DNA from: Allium sativum
Lineage: Eukaryota; Streptophyta; Magnoliopsida; Asparagales; Amaryllidaceae
Reading direction: 5' to 3'
DNA length: 64,000 bases
Assembly (NCBI GenBank): GCA_030737875.1
Contig: CM060922.1
Location: 227,825,835 to 227,889,834 of the forward strand
How positions within the stretch are numbered: position 1 is the first letter of the stretch; each line of letters begins with the position of its first letter. Positions 20,344 through 33,300 of the stretch are shown here, piece by piece. The notes below the pieces were generated by a model. It was not told where the DNA came from. It did not search any database and saw nothing but the letters and a program-made list of their open reading frames with translations. The translations under genes and the position numbers were made by a program.

Positions 20344-23300
20344 TGCAATACTCTACCCAGATGAGTTAAAGGGTGGTTCTACATGAAAACTTGCCCAACC
20401 AACGAACCTTAATAACTGTTTATTAGCTACCTGACTTATAGGAGCATTTCATATTGGCCTTAAGTACACGTGGCCACAAACCTTAACAACTTTTTATGAG
20501 AAAAAGGGTGGTTCTACACTACATATTGGTTTGCTTAATAAGATTACACATATATGTTAGTTTTAGTTAATACAGTGTAGTCTGTCCCTATGATCTTCGT
20601 TACAGGCATAAAGCGTCATGGTCAGGTTTGACGTAAAAGAAGTGTTTGATAATGTAATTTGCTTTTCATCTTCTACTTACTGTTGTAACCCATTTACCTT
20701 GGTTGTATATACATTTTTTGGTACTCTTATATGTTCCTCTAACTTTTTACAGATTTCTACAAATTTATCATACCTCAATACATTCGAAAGTCATTCATAT
20801 CTCCAGTGATTAGCATTTAAACAAGTATTAAAGTGATAATTTGTTGTTTTGGATATACTTGCAGTAACTTTTACGAGCTATGATGACTGCATCAGCCATT
20901 ATTAGCCTGCATAGTTGTTATCATCAACCTTTCATCACTTCACAAAATACTGTTGATAGCTTGTTCAAGGTAAGAATATATTGCTCTACTTCATGAATTT
21001 TTCTTTTTTTATTTTGGACTAGGTTAGTCAACTTTTCCTTAAAACAAGTATTTGCACCCATGGAAAGCCAAATTGTGCTGATCAATTAACATGGTATGTT
21101 GCTAAATACTGTGAACAAAAAAGAGTTTGAGATTCCACTGCAATAGTTATGAATTCATTCATTTTATCACTACTTTAAAATTTAACATTATATAAAAAAA
21201 TTGAGATGATCAGCTAACATGGTATGTTGTATATTGCGAGCAGAAAGGAGTATGAGATTCTATGTAATAATTTTGAGGTCATTTATTTTATTACTACTCC
21301 AAAATTTAACATTTTTACAAATAAAATTACAGGTATTAATGTTGTGTTCATGCTTAGGGTCCAACCACATTCAATGATGGTAAACGAGCTGCTGTAAAAT
21401 TTACCATTTATAAAAATTATTGAGTGTTACTGCTCTGCTTATGTTTGGACTTTGGATTCCAACTACTTTCAATGATGGTAAATGAATATGAATGAAATGA
21501 TATTTTATATTTCAGCACTTCAATTTTTTTTCTTTAGTATATGGGATGGTCGATATATATACATAGGTTTGTTAAACACTTACTTATTTTCGGTACGTTT
21601 GCTATGTTATCCAACTTATAATTTATTGTATTGGGTTTCATTATACATTCGGAATATGAATTTTGGAATGACTACACTTCCATTTGTTTCTCAAGTATTT
21701 AATAGTATCGTGTTATATGTAAATCTACATCAAAATCCCACTAATGGACTTGAATATTTAAATGCCAATTGTATATTACTTTGATATCAGTATAATTTTG
21801 TTCATTTTAGTATATTTAGATGTGCACAATATGTATATTATGAGTTATATTTTATGGCAATTTTTGTAGCTGACAGCCTAATTTTTGTATGTAGACATTC
21901 AGCATAATTTACATTTTTCTAACTTTCATCGCCGAACTTTACAGATCAATAGACGAGATAAGGCATTCAACTCGCCTTCATGACTACTAAGTACTGGTAA
22001 TAACAATGATTTAAACATTACAGACTAAGCACATATAAGTTATGCTGAATACTGGTAATAACCATGTTTTTTCTTCTACGAAATCTAATTTTGATTCGGG
22101 AACTTGCAAGCACTACGACTGACTATAGGTAAGATTTCTCAAAACAATTATTTATCGTAGGTGTTGGCAAATTATATTTCTGGTTGCATTCTCCACAATT
22201 TTTCCCCCAAACCATACGACTTAACATACACGTCGATTTTCAACCGTTACCGCTACTTACGCTTCCTGTACTCCACTCATTCGTCCCTGCAAAAGTCATT
22301 CACACTATTTTAGTAATTGCAGTCAGGTTTGAATATGTGTACTTGAACATGTTATAGTTTTCACTTCTGCATAGTTCTTGATCAATATATTTCCCTCTTA
22401 GTATGCTAACGGATAAAATAAGTCAAATTCCCATGGACTAGCATATGATTCCACTTAAATTCTTGATTTTTATGTCTTCACTTCATACTCAGCGATGTTA
22501 TAAAGTTTTATGCTTTCATAACTATTGACAGGAAATGAGCACATTAGCAGTTCCTCCTGCTAATATTCCATGTTAACAAACAAGGTTTGAGGACTGAGTT
22601 GAAGTATAACCTAGGTAAGCACTCAAATATTTGGTATGTTTATTTTTGATATTATTATAAATTTTTAAGAAAATTTAACTTAATTTGTTGCAAATTATCT
22701 AGAATTAATTTTATTTTATTCCTGCACTTTTATTCTTTAACGTTAGCTAATTTTACCCATACTTCGGTTAGTTATTCCTTGGTATCATCACAATAAAGAC
22801 ATTAAAACAAAACATATTGGCATCAACAAACATAAGAAGTAACCTTCTTATAGCAAACTAGAATAAAATATTATTACTGGTAGTTTTAACAAATTACGGG
22901 ATATAATCATGATATATTTCCATGTATATAAGCATTAGACACAATGCTCATATTTCTGAAGGAGTTTTCACTTTTGAAAAGAATGTTATAGAAGAAATTA
23001 TATTTTCGTGATTGCTTATTGAAACTTTGTTGCTTTCTATTTATTTAGCTGCATATAATGAATAATCTCCTTCCTTTTCCAACATATTACATTTAACATT
23101 CATTCAAAATTTCATATGTTTGATAGTTATTTTCAACAAAATTTATTTATGTTTGCTAAATTGGTTTGTATTCGTAGACTAATACCACATATGTACTGCA
23201 AGAGCAACATTTAGGATATGTATATTCATGCTCATGCAAAATCTGCATGTATACGTTTATGTAGGATCTTCATGTGCTTCAGATTACATTCGCTTGGACT

Positions 23301-23815
23301 CCTCAAGAAATTATTTCTATAGTTTCTGAATACTATACGAAAATTACTGTATTTACTAGAGATTAAGTGTGTGTATACGTGTTTATGTGTGCGCAAACAT
23401 ATGAAACACCCATATTTGAAACAAGAAGCATAAGCTTGAGATTTACCAAAAAATTGTTGTTTTACGGATTTCTTCTTATAATTTGTTGCCTACAAAATCA
23501 ATATATGTTCAAAATCAATATTTATAATTTTATGACCTTACAACAATATATACTTGAAAAACCTAAATCAATACCCTCACACTTTGAGCTATTCATGTTT
23601 GACATCAACATAAAATATACCCTAATGTATGTCTGCATACTAAGACAGAGGCCAAATTTAGAAATGCATTTTGAAATTTATGAGCTCAGAACCTCCCTGC
23701 TTGTGTTTGGCTTCTTCTGTCTGAAATTGGTAGGAACTCCTATATTTAGGACTTGAGGCTACATTTTTGATGAACTCACATCAACATATTTTCAAATTTC
23801 ACAAATTATTGATGT

Positions 23816-23932
23816 TCCAATTACTCAGAGCGCAACAAGATTTTGTGATCTCAAACTTGGCCGCATTGCAATACGTGTCCTAGCAATGTCATTTAGGTCG
23901 GTCATGGACATCCCTGTACTAATCTGATATAC
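23816..23932 (+). other. Exon-like open segment in CACTA interior
   Basis: About 37 codons, including 'QSATRFCDLKLGRIAIRV', end in TGA. Composition is more coding-like than its surroundings. Not recognised. Confidence 0.2.
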
Positions 23933-24512
23933 GACTAATTGGCTATGCTAAAAAGTGACAAAGTGTAACAGTGAAGCCTTCCTTTTGGTTACACATATGA
24001 AATGAAGTAGTTATGTAACAATCTGTGCATGATCACTTTATAAATTTGTTAGAAAGAGTTTTACCTAAGTCTGGTTTTAGCCAATAATCGTGGAAGAGCA
24101 TATTATGTTTTACTAATTACTACAGACATTCTTTTGTTTCCTTTGCTTTTTGGAAGGTGAGAAAACCTATTCTGTTGTGATAAAAATGCCATAGTGGGTA
24201 TGCGGTATAATTCAGGTATATTAGCTTTTGTGGCAACTGTGTTGCTGACACTATCACTACACTTGCCAGTATTTGGTATTTGAAATTATTTATGAATGTT
24301 TGAGAACAAAAACTGTAGAAACTAAAAATTTGGATGCTTCTTCCATTGCAAGGCAGTTCAAAAATCGAACTGTTTTCATCAAGAAGCGCATGATGCACCA
24401 TGTTCATATGCCATTCTAAAGTCCACTTTATTGTTTTGGTGGTGTTCAGATAATTTTATCTCAAATCCCAGATCTTCACAGCATGACATGGATCTCTATC
24501 ATTGTAGTATTT

Positions 24513-24592
24513 GATAACATAGGTGCAGTCTTCATTATTTGCATGTAGTTGTGTTGACGATAACATAGGTGCAGTCTTCATTATTTGCATGC
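24513..24592 (+). repeat. Short direct duplication (about 33 bp, twice)
   Basis: ATAACATAGGTGCAGTCTTC and the bases after it occur at 24513 and again at 24559 inside the CACTA element. Confidence 0.8.
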
Positions 24593-24824
24593 AGATGTGC
24601 TATTGGTTTGCATATACATGTAGTTGTGTAACTATAATTTGCAGATTTGGTGATTGATGTCATGTTACATTAATAAAATGGTTTATAAATTTATTTATTG
24701 GACTAGTTTAGGTTTGCGTTGATGATGAGTTTTGAAATACATAAATGTTTGTGTTGATTTTTCTTTCCGTGAAAATTCAAATAGTAGCTAATTGTAATTT
24801 TTTTAAATTTTTTAAAAAAAATTC

Positions 24825-25100
24825 GATACGACTCAAGGTCGTATCTAACGATAAATTTGATACGGTTTTAAGCTGAATCAGTACAGGAATTTGATACGAT
24901 TTTAAGCTGTATCAATATAGGAATTTGATACGGTTTTAAGCCATATCAAATTTCTATATTGATATGCTTAAAACCGTATTAAACTATGAATTTGATACGG
25001 TTTTAAGCCGTATCAAATTTGTAGATTGATACGGCTTAAGACCGTATCAAAGTGACGAAGACGCCATTTTTTGATACGACCCTGAGCACTGCCAAATTGC
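24825..25100. repeat. CACTA right subterminal repeat array
   Basis: Six or more copies of TTTGATACGGTTTTAAGC or its inverse. Some are joined as perfect palindromes: 24989-25019 has arms AATTTGATACGG and CCGTATCAAATT around TTTTAAG. Diverged copies lie at the left end (19270-19340, 19415-19440). Confidence 0.85.
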
Positions 25101-25148
25101 ATTTGATACGGTTAAAATCACAGCTTAATTTGCGGTTATTGTGTAGTG

Positions 25149-26236
25149 AGAGTCGCCTGTCTAGCATGTGAACCCTATAAGGAGGCTGATAAGCGAAAGT
25201 ATTAGCAAGACTAAACCTTGGGAGGATCAATTCTTTCTTGTTAAATGTCCTCTTGGCATCTCGGGAAAATTGTCGAACGTTGTAAGCCTCTTATTCTTTG
25301 TCAACAATTTCATTATGCTTGTACTCTTGTTTTAACCTTTGACTTTTCATAGAGCCTCATTCCAGAGACGCAACTTTGTCGGATAGGGAGACCCAAGTCA
25401 TTGAGGCTTTTTTAATGCACCGGAGAATCTTAAGCGTCAGTCATCTTTCCTTACTGTTGATATGCTTCCTCAATACGGCCTTCTCCCCATAGGACGAAAG
25501 TTCCTGGGACAACCGCCCTTTCAGTTTGCTGGCTCAAAGTGTTTATCAATGAATTCAAAAACATTTAACGCGGCATTTCCTATATTTCCAAGTGTTTTGT
25601 ATGGGGTCGTATGACCTTTACTTTCCATTATTAGTTCCCTTTTCCTTATTTTTCTGATATAGTTTCCTCTGTTTAGGGTCCACAACCTCTGAAAGCACTT
25701 CTACTCGTGAAGTTTTTGCTTAGTCCAACGTTAAAGTTTTAAAGAGGCTTGCTGGTTCTAGCATGGAGCCATCACCCAAAAAGTAAGGCATGATAAGGTG
25801 GTCCATTTTTTCAAAGATGTGGTTACCATGGCTAGAACACATGTCGTTTCTACCTCCGTTGCTTCCGATGTCGATAAGCGTATTGACATTGATTCTTCCC
25901 CTGAGACTTCCCCAACGGGCAAGACTATGAGTGATTCCGCATCACCCATCCCTCCTTGGGAAATAAATGTGGGCGTATCCCATTTTTGCCATCATTTTCT
26001 CAGCAAGCTATTTTCCCTGCTTCTCCTTCGTCGGCTCTGGATTTTGATAGGCTTGTGGGTCTCGCTCTCTTGTCTCCCAAAGTTGCCAATATTTCACAGT
26101 CTTCTTTGCTTTTAGACAAAGAGGATTTTTAATAGCGGCAAATCAAGGACCTGCTTTTGGTACTAGCTTGTTCCCTTCTTACATTGTGTTACGGTTGTAT
26201 GGAGCTTAATTCATTCTCTTTCTTATTTCTTAGGTG
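25149..26236 (+). pseudogene. Gag-like region of outer retroelement, second part
   Basis: Resumes right after the CACTA target duplication. One frame near 25215-25280 reads 'WEDQFFLVKCPLGISGKLSN', corresponding to the conserved W-K-..-FF.V segment that follows the gypsy-type domain in this family. Around 25798-25960 an S/T/P-rich linker frame is open ('VASDVDKRIDIDSSPETSP'). Several stops and frame changes make it non-functional. Introns are possible but not demonstrable. Confidence 0.45.
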
Positions 26237-26833
26237 ATGAAAAGATGGTTCTTAACTAGAGGAATGGCTTCTTCATCTTTTGCTGAGGTTGCTGCTCTTA
26301 GAGTGGAGAATAATACATTGAAGGACAAGGTTGAAGCCCTACTGCGAGAGAAGGTAGAAAACGGTAGTTAATGTGAGAGATTGACGGCCTTGCTGAAAGA
26401 GGAGAAGGAGGCTAATGATGTGTTGTCGAAGCAGGTTGAGAGTTCCAAAAATGAGAAGATGAAAAGCGAGATTGCTCATGCTGTTCAGAAAGATAGAATG
26501 AACGATAAGCTTTCTACTGCCAAGCGGATTATTTATGAAACTAGTGACATGATATCCGACTTTCCGAAGGTCCACCTTCACGATATCGTGATGGAGTACT
26601 TTGAAGATGATATCATCCTTGTTTTATTCTGACAATTATTCTCGGAAATTGACTTTACTTTGGCGCCCCCTTCCGCTAAGACGAGGGTTTTGGAAAGAAT
26701 TCAACAAGTTAAGCGGGAGGGAAAAGCCCTTTTGAAGGACAGGATAAAACCTGAATCTCTTCTGTATATTGAGGAGTTAGTTGAGGATTCCGATGATGAT
26801 GAAGAGGAGGATTTGACTGTGACGAGGGGATAG
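26237..26833 (+). pseudogene. Coiled-coil gag-like C-terminal part, two in-frame stops
   Basis: A single frame runs from the ATG at 26237 to the stop at 26831-26833, with only TAA (after 'EKVENGS') and TGA (26630-26632) breaking it. It encodes a long heptad-rich coiled coil ('VAALRVENNTLKDKVEALL', 'LLKEEKEANDVLSKQVESS'), then 'PSAKTRVLERIQQVKREGKA' and an acidic end 'EDSDDDEEEDLTVTRG'. This layout fits the coiled-coil tail of plant gypsy-type gag-like proteins. It is preceded by a possible acceptor (TTTCTTAG). Confidence 0.55.
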
Positions 26834-27510
26834 TAGGAGATGAAGGTCAGTGGGAGGAGTTTGGAAGAGATGATGGAGACTATTCTGTTGCTGGTAGGGT
26901 TACTACCAATTCTTTGAGCGCCCTACCTGCCCAAAGTTCAATTGCTATTCCTCACAAGGAGGGTGGCTCCTTGGATCCAACGTGTAAAGAAGTCTCTGGC
27001 CAACCTTTTATTCCTAATGCACAGGTATGGCTTTCACTTTCAAAATGTTTCTTTCCTTACTGATTTTGTGTTAATAACTAGTTTCCTTGCGTCGCGACAG
27101 CTCCTTGCCTCCCCAAAGAAGTGAATCACAATAGTGTCTTGTATCCATTGGTTTAGGCTATTGAAAACTTTTGAAGGGCCTGTTTTGTAGACCTGCGGGA
27201 AAATATCTAAATAGGAGGATTTAGATGTTATCGTGGAACATACTTTTAATATCTTTGTGATTTGTGGCTTAATTCTTATGACATTTTACGATCAAGTATG
27301 TTGTAATAGTATGTATAATGCGGATGATGCGTGTACTAGCCAGCGGATTTGTGCTACTATACTTATGCAGATATGTATGTTTGTTGAAATGGCTCAGTAT
27401 TTGTATAGTATAAGTTTACGTGGTTGTTTTTCTTCTGAGATGTATGACACCATTAGTGCCGCTATTTTGAAAGGCAAGCCGATTTTTATAGTGGTCCGTG
27501 CCACTGTTTA
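26834..27510. other. Retroelement-derived sequence without clear genes
   Basis: Lies between the gag-like frame and the 3' end of the minus-strand LINE. One plus-strand frame (27233-27514) is open but has no recognisable motifs. Confidence 0.35.
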
Positions 27511-28646
27511 TTAGAAAAGAGAAGCCGGAGTTCTGCACAGGCACAGAAACTCCATCTGGTTTAAAGTGCCAGAACACTGTACATTAAGAACCAGGAGAGT
27601 AGAATGACACTACTACTATATAAAACTCACAATTGTTCCTCATGAGAGGAACCACTAGAACCTATACCATTGACATACTCTAGAAAGGGTACAACAAGGT
27701 TAGGAATGAAACAAGGGTTAGGACTGCGAAACTCACGATTCCAATCCCAAGTACTATCGCAGAACAAAGTTTGTTATACGCTTCAATCTCTCCATCCTCA
27801 TTGAGCACAAAATCTTCTCCTACTACTTTGTAAAACAGTCTTTAGTTATCATCTTCTAAGTCATTTACATGAGTATAGTACATATTTTCCCTAGGATCAG
27901 ATCGCATACCAGAGCTGAGGTGAAGCCACGCACCATCCTCTGACTGCCAATATATGCCATCATCAACTGAATCTTCATCTGAAGTGTCACTCTCAACATC
28001 TTGTTTATCATAAACACTATTAACTTCTTTCTCTAAGCTAGCTTTATTGATATTTGTCTCAGCACCAATAGACAGACGATGGGGATAGGAAGATCTTTCA
28101 ACAACATTAACTTTTGACTTCGGAACCCAGATGTTAGGAGGAGGCTTCAAGAGGGGGACCCTAGCTAATACGGGACCCAAAATAGTTACAAGCTTCAGTT
28201 AAATGTCCAAAAGAATGACAAGAAGTACAAATTTCTGGTTTCCATGAATAGTGGACAACTACAGAGAAATCAATATCATCAATTACGACTTTAAGCTTAC
28301 TTGGTAATAGTCTACTTGGCGTTATTTCAATCAATGCTTTGAAAAATACAAGATTTTTCTTAGTTTCTGTGTTGGCATCAAAACATTTAAATATTCCAAT
28401 TCTACTAGATAGCCAATTCAGTCCAGGAAGGGTTTGAAGAACTGACGGGATCCAAGTGAAAATAGTCCAAACATGGATGGATCGAACCCGCTTTCTAGCA
28501 CTCACAACTATCGTACTCCACGAAGTAATAACAAACGGTTTCCCACCAATAATTGCTGGACCAGATTCAAGCACCTTCCTTCTCTCTTCCATAATTGAGA
28601 ATTCAAAGTAAAACATACCATTCACAAAATTAACACGCACATCACC
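27505..28646 (-). mobile_element. LINE, 3' part (ORF1 C-terminal half and 3' UTR)
   Basis: The minus strand continues the LINE ORF1 that starts at 51726, after the giant-LTR insertion. After the end of ORF1 (about 27641) the sequence goes directly to what looks like 3' UTR; no endonuclease or reverse transcriptase is present. The exact 3' end is uncertain, and I see no poly-A tail. Confidence 0.55.
27641..28646 (-). pseudogene. LINE ORF1 (DUF4283 / CX2CX4HX4C), second part
   Basis: The first frame holds the end of a DUF4283-type domain ('IIGGKPFVITSW', 'RSIHVWTIFTWIPSV') and the zinc knuckle 'CTSCHSFGHLTEAC', a perfect CX2CX4HX4C. A frameshift near 28165 moves to 'VLARVPLLKPPPNIWVPK' and an acidic tail that ends at TAA 27842. 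A second frame change leads to 'NPCFIPNLVVPFLEYVNG', ending at about 27641. In plant L1-type LINEs this protein binds RNA in the retrotransposition particle. It is broken by the two frameshifts and by the 22-kb insertion. Confidence 0.75.
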
Positions 28647-30353
28647 TGTAATAACCCGAAAATCTGGGCCAGTTAAAATTTTTATTTTGGCAATTTTGGC
28701 GGATTTTGATATTTAAAATGAATTATTTTAAATAATATCGACGAAATTTATTTTGAATAGAATTCGACGTATATTTTATATACGTCGTCGTTAGAATATA
28801 TAATATTTATATATAATTATAAAAGGAATTGAAAATGGCGCGGTAGTTCGATAATTCGATTTCAAACTTCAATTGAGCATATCGGGTGCAAAACAATCCG
28901 GATTATAGTGAAACCAAAAACATTAGGATCTATTCGTGAATATCTTTCCAACGAATCCGACCAATCGAGATTTCATAGCGGGAATCAAAAGATATGTCCA
29001 GTTGAAAATTCTGAATAGTCGCTATGGAATTCAGGCCCTTAAAAATAGACATTTTGCAAATGACCTCGGATTTCGACGAAACCACTTTTGTTGGATCCGC
29101 AGTGTCAAGTTGTTGCTAGATTCCAAATTTCATAATTTTTCGAATCAATATGTGAGCGTGGCAAAGGAAAACGCGTTTGACCGGTTTCAGTTGATTTTAA
29201 TCGATTGGAAATTGGCCATTTTTCTAACGGTCTCAGAATTCGGCGAAACTAGTTTTGTTAGAACCGTATCGTCAATACGAAGCTAGAAAATATTTTTCTG
29301 CAATTTATAGAGTCAATATGTGACCCCGGTAATTTGAAATGTACGTTTAAAATTCAATATAGTGATTTAAATGTAAATTCAAAGGAAACTGATTGTAACG
29401 ATCGAATCAGCTTACGATATATATCACATTGTGTTCGGAATGGGGGTAAAACGCTATGGACGACAGGCGGTGGACCTCGTTTAGAGGTCGTGTGTAAAAG
29501 TCAACTTTTTAGAAAATAAAATAATTAAATAATTAAAAAAAACCTTTCTTCCCCTTATTACGCTGCCCCCCCCCCCTCTTATCTTTCAAAATCGTTTTTC
29601 AGAAAAAAAAAAAAAGAGAGGCAACCGATCGAATCGGAGAACCCCCCCCCCCCCAGGCGCCGCTGATCTTCGGCAAGCCCCCCTCCTCCTCGTCGAATCG
29701 GAGAACCCCCCCCCCCCCCCCCAGGCGCCAGGCGCCGCGAAAACCCTTCCGCCCTCCCTTGCCGCGAAACCCCACGCCCTTTCCCTTCTCTCCTCCTCAC
29801 AGTGACGCAGCGCCCCCAGCACCCCACCAGACGACGAACACCCGACGCAGCAACCCCCCACCCTTGGAAAATCCGATTTAATGTAAGTTTTCTTTTATTT
29901 TTATTTTTAGTTTATTTAGTTGTTTAGGTTAATTATTTATGAAGATAAAGTAGAAAAATATGGGTTTTACCCTATGAACAACATCATAGAAATATGATTT
30001 TTATATTTTTAAAGTATTAAAAATATAATCTTTACTATATAGAAATATTAAAAATATGATTTTTATATTTTTAAAGTATTAAAAATATAATCTTTATAGG
30101 GTAGAGAATATAAAAATACCATCTTTGTATATGTAGCGAAATGAAAATCTGATTTTTATTTTATATACGTTGAAATAAAGTGGTGATTTTCATAACGAGG
30201 AAATCTATATTTTTGTAAGGGTGAAGTCTTTATAGTTAAAAAGGCGAGATCTTTATATTGAAAATAGAGAAATAAAAATATGATTTTTATATATTGAACA
30301 TCATAGTAAAAATTAGATTTTTTATACATTGAATAGCATAGTAAAAATTCGAT
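28647..30353 (+). mobile_element. Giant-LTR family, copy A: 5' 1.7 kb of an LTR
   Basis: Starts TGTAATAACCCGAAAATCTG directly against LINE coding sequence and is collinear with the first part of the LTR at 43843-50721, which it matches better than the LTRs at 30354 and 37584. It stops at 30353 where the next LTR begins. It contains two C-tracts and a C-rich block (29630-29870) followed by ATGTAAGT. Confidence 0.8.
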
Positions 30354-33300
30354 TGTAACAACCCGAAAATCTGGGCCAGTTTAAAATTTTTATTTTGGCC
30401 ATTTTAGCGAATTTTGATTATTTAAAATGAACTATTTTAAATAATATCGACGAGAAATTTATTTTGAATTGAATTCGACGTATATATTATACGCGTCGTT
30501 GTTAGAATATAAATATTTATATATAATTATAAATAGAATTGAAAATGGCACGGTAGTTCGATAATTCGATTTCAAACTTCAATTGAATGTACCGGATGCA
30601 AAACAATCCGGATTTTAGTGAAACCAAAAATAATAGGATCTAATTGTGAATATCTTTCCAACGAATCCGAATAATTGAAATTTCATAGCGGGGATCAAAA
30701 GATATGTCCAGTTGAAAATTCTGAATAGTCGCTATGGAATTCAGGCCCTTAAAAATGGAAATTTTGCAGATGACCTCTGATTTCGACGAAACCAGTTTTG
30801 TTGGGTCCGTGATGTCAAGTTATTGCTAGATTCCAAATTTCATAATTTTTCGAATCAATATGTGAGCGTGGCAAAGGAAAACGCGTTTGACCAGTTTCAG
30901 TTGATTTTAATCGACTGGAAATTGGCCATTTTTCAAACGGTCTCGGAATTCGACGAAACTAGTTTCGTTAGGACCGTATCGTCAATACGAAGCTAGAAAA
31001 TATTTTTCAGGAATTTTTAAAGTTCGTATGTGACCCCGGTAATTTGAAATGTACGTTTAAAATTCAATATAGTGATTTAAATGTAAATTCAAAGGAAACT
31101 GATTGTAACGATCGAATCAGCTTACGATATATATCCCATTGTGTTCGGAATGGGGGTAAAACGCTATGGACGACAGGCGGTGGGCCTCGTTTAGAGGTCG
31201 TATGTAAAGGTCAACTTTTTGCAAATTAAATTAAATAAAAAAAAATATTTTCTCTCCCCTTAAATCCTCCTGCCCCCCCCCCCCCCCCCGTTCAGAAAAT
31301 TAAATCCAGAAAAAAAAAGAAAAAGAAAAAAAAAACGCCGCTTCCAATCGATCCCGCCGCACGCCACCAGCCTCCCCGCCACCGTTCCTGGCGCCGCACC
31401 CCCCCTTGGGCTGCCGTCGCTCCCCTTCCTCCCTCCCCCTTCTCTTCCCCCTTCTCCATTTCGAGAAACCACTCCCGAAACCCATGCCCTAGGCTAGAAT
31501 CCACGCCGCCAGTCCACCCTAGCCCACCATGCCTGGCCGATGACCCCCCCTCCCACCAGACTCCAGCGACGACGGTAAACCCCCTCCAGCTCAGATCGAA
31601 ATATACAGTAAGTATTTCTATTTTTTTTATTATTTATTTATTTTTCTTTTATTTTTATCTTCAAGCATTGTATAATTTCTGATCTTTAAAATAACCAATA
31701 AAACAAGAAAAAAAATACGATTTTTAACATAGAAGAAGGAAGAGATTTTTATTTAAAGAATTAGAGATTCTTGTTTAAAAGAAAGTTAGGACTTTTAAAT
31801 ATAAAATGATTTGGTTTTTATGATATAAACATCCTTATAAAAGAATGTGATTTTTATGATGAAAGTGAAATTGTAAAATATGGAATTTTTAAAATGTAAG
31901 CATCGAGTATAAAAATATGATTTTTATATGTTGAACTTCGAAATAAAAATTCGATTTTTATATATTGAATAACGGAATAAAAATTCGATTTTTAAAAGTA
32001 TGAAGCAATTATAAAAATATGATTTTTAAATTGAAGGTGAGAAAATAAAAATGTGATTTTTATTTTAAAGACATCGCAATAAAAATTCGATTTTTACATA
32101 TGTAGTGGCTACGGGCAACGAAGATGACGAAGATGCGATAGCGATGAAGATTTCTATCAATGAAGTGCCGTGGAGTTAGGATAGCTATTGGTGAGAATTT
32201 CTCACCTTTCAATTTCTTTTTCTAGTTATATATATATATACTAGGATGCAGACGGTGCTTAGTAGCACCCGACACAATCGTCCACAGACCATGGACTTCT
32301 TTGTTTGGTTGCATAGATTAGTCAGATTATTTGATTTGAATTTGGTTGTTTGGTGAATTTGATTGATGTGTGAATGGCGTGGGCCTTCACTAGACCGGGG
32401 ATAAGGCGACCCGTTTCTAGTATCGTGCCGTTATGCTGCCGAAATTTTCTAAAATATGTTAGAAAAATAAAAATATCATTTTATTTAAAGAATGAACTGA
32501 ATAGAAATTCATATGTCGGAATAAAATGTTTTGTCGTTAAAAATATAATTTTTAACGTGAATGTGAATAAAATAAATATTCATTTACAAACCAGACGGTT
32601 TGTTTATGTACACCTATTTGAAGGACATTGATTGGGTCGATAAATTTTACACATCGCCCAACTGCACAAATAAAATATGCGTTTGATTGTTTGAAACCCC
32701 ACACGGGTGTTGGGATGAAATTTGTAGTTCACTCATCCTGATTGATTAAATATGTCGATCGATTGATTGACAGGCTGTTATAAGCGTTAGATATCTTTAT
32801 CTAATGCTTATACAGTGTAGTGCACTTTGGTTGATGATTGATCATTTTTCAATGCTATTATATACATGTGTTGTATGAAAATCCATATAATTAATTTTAT
32901 ATGGTAATTGATTGGGCCTCATTCCAGTTTAGAAATAGAAATATTTGAAATAGAAATATTCGAATTGGAATATTTGAAAATAACAATATATGAAGCCGTG
33001 TTGATTTGATTGACGCCATTTTGACGTGATCGATATTTATATCGATTTTATTCATTTTAAAATGAATATGGAGAAGTAATTTTGAAATGAATATGGAGAA
33101 GTAATTTTGAAATCGAATATTTCGAAATGAATTGAATTGAAAACGATTTCGAAATGAATTGAATTGAAAACGATTTCGAAATGAATTGAATTGAAAACGA
33201 TTTCGAAATGAATTGAATTGAAAACGATTTCGAAATGAATTGAATTGAAAACGATTTCGAAATGAATTGAATTGAAAACGATTTCGAAATGAATTGAATT

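Larger units (their letters stand above)
19235..25148. mobile_element. CACTA (En/Spm-type) element, 5.9 kb, apparently non-autonomous
   Basis: Ends are CACTACACCAGAACAATC and, inverted, CACTACACAATAACCGC, with a 3-bp AGA target duplication. Both subterminal regions carry repeats of TTTGATACGG / CCGTATCAAA, as expected for CACTA elements, where the transposon's DNA-binding protein binds subterminal motifs. No TNP2-like transposase can be read on either strand. The interior has exon-like pieces (20219-20343 and 23816-23928), suggesting captured host sequence or a strongly decayed gene. It sits inside the gag-like fragment of an older retroelement. Confidence 0.8.

Noticed and set aside
29334..29519. 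61-codon frame repeated at 31044, 38274 and, altered, 44294
   Set aside because: Conserved only as LTR DNA. The end of the frame changes between copies and there is no start context or motif.
29579..29861. Glycine- and arginine-rich frames opposite the C-rich block (also at 31260-31504, 38490-38742 and 44643-45014)
   Set aside because: They come from reading C-tracts on the opposite strand. The frames shift between copies and carry no domain.
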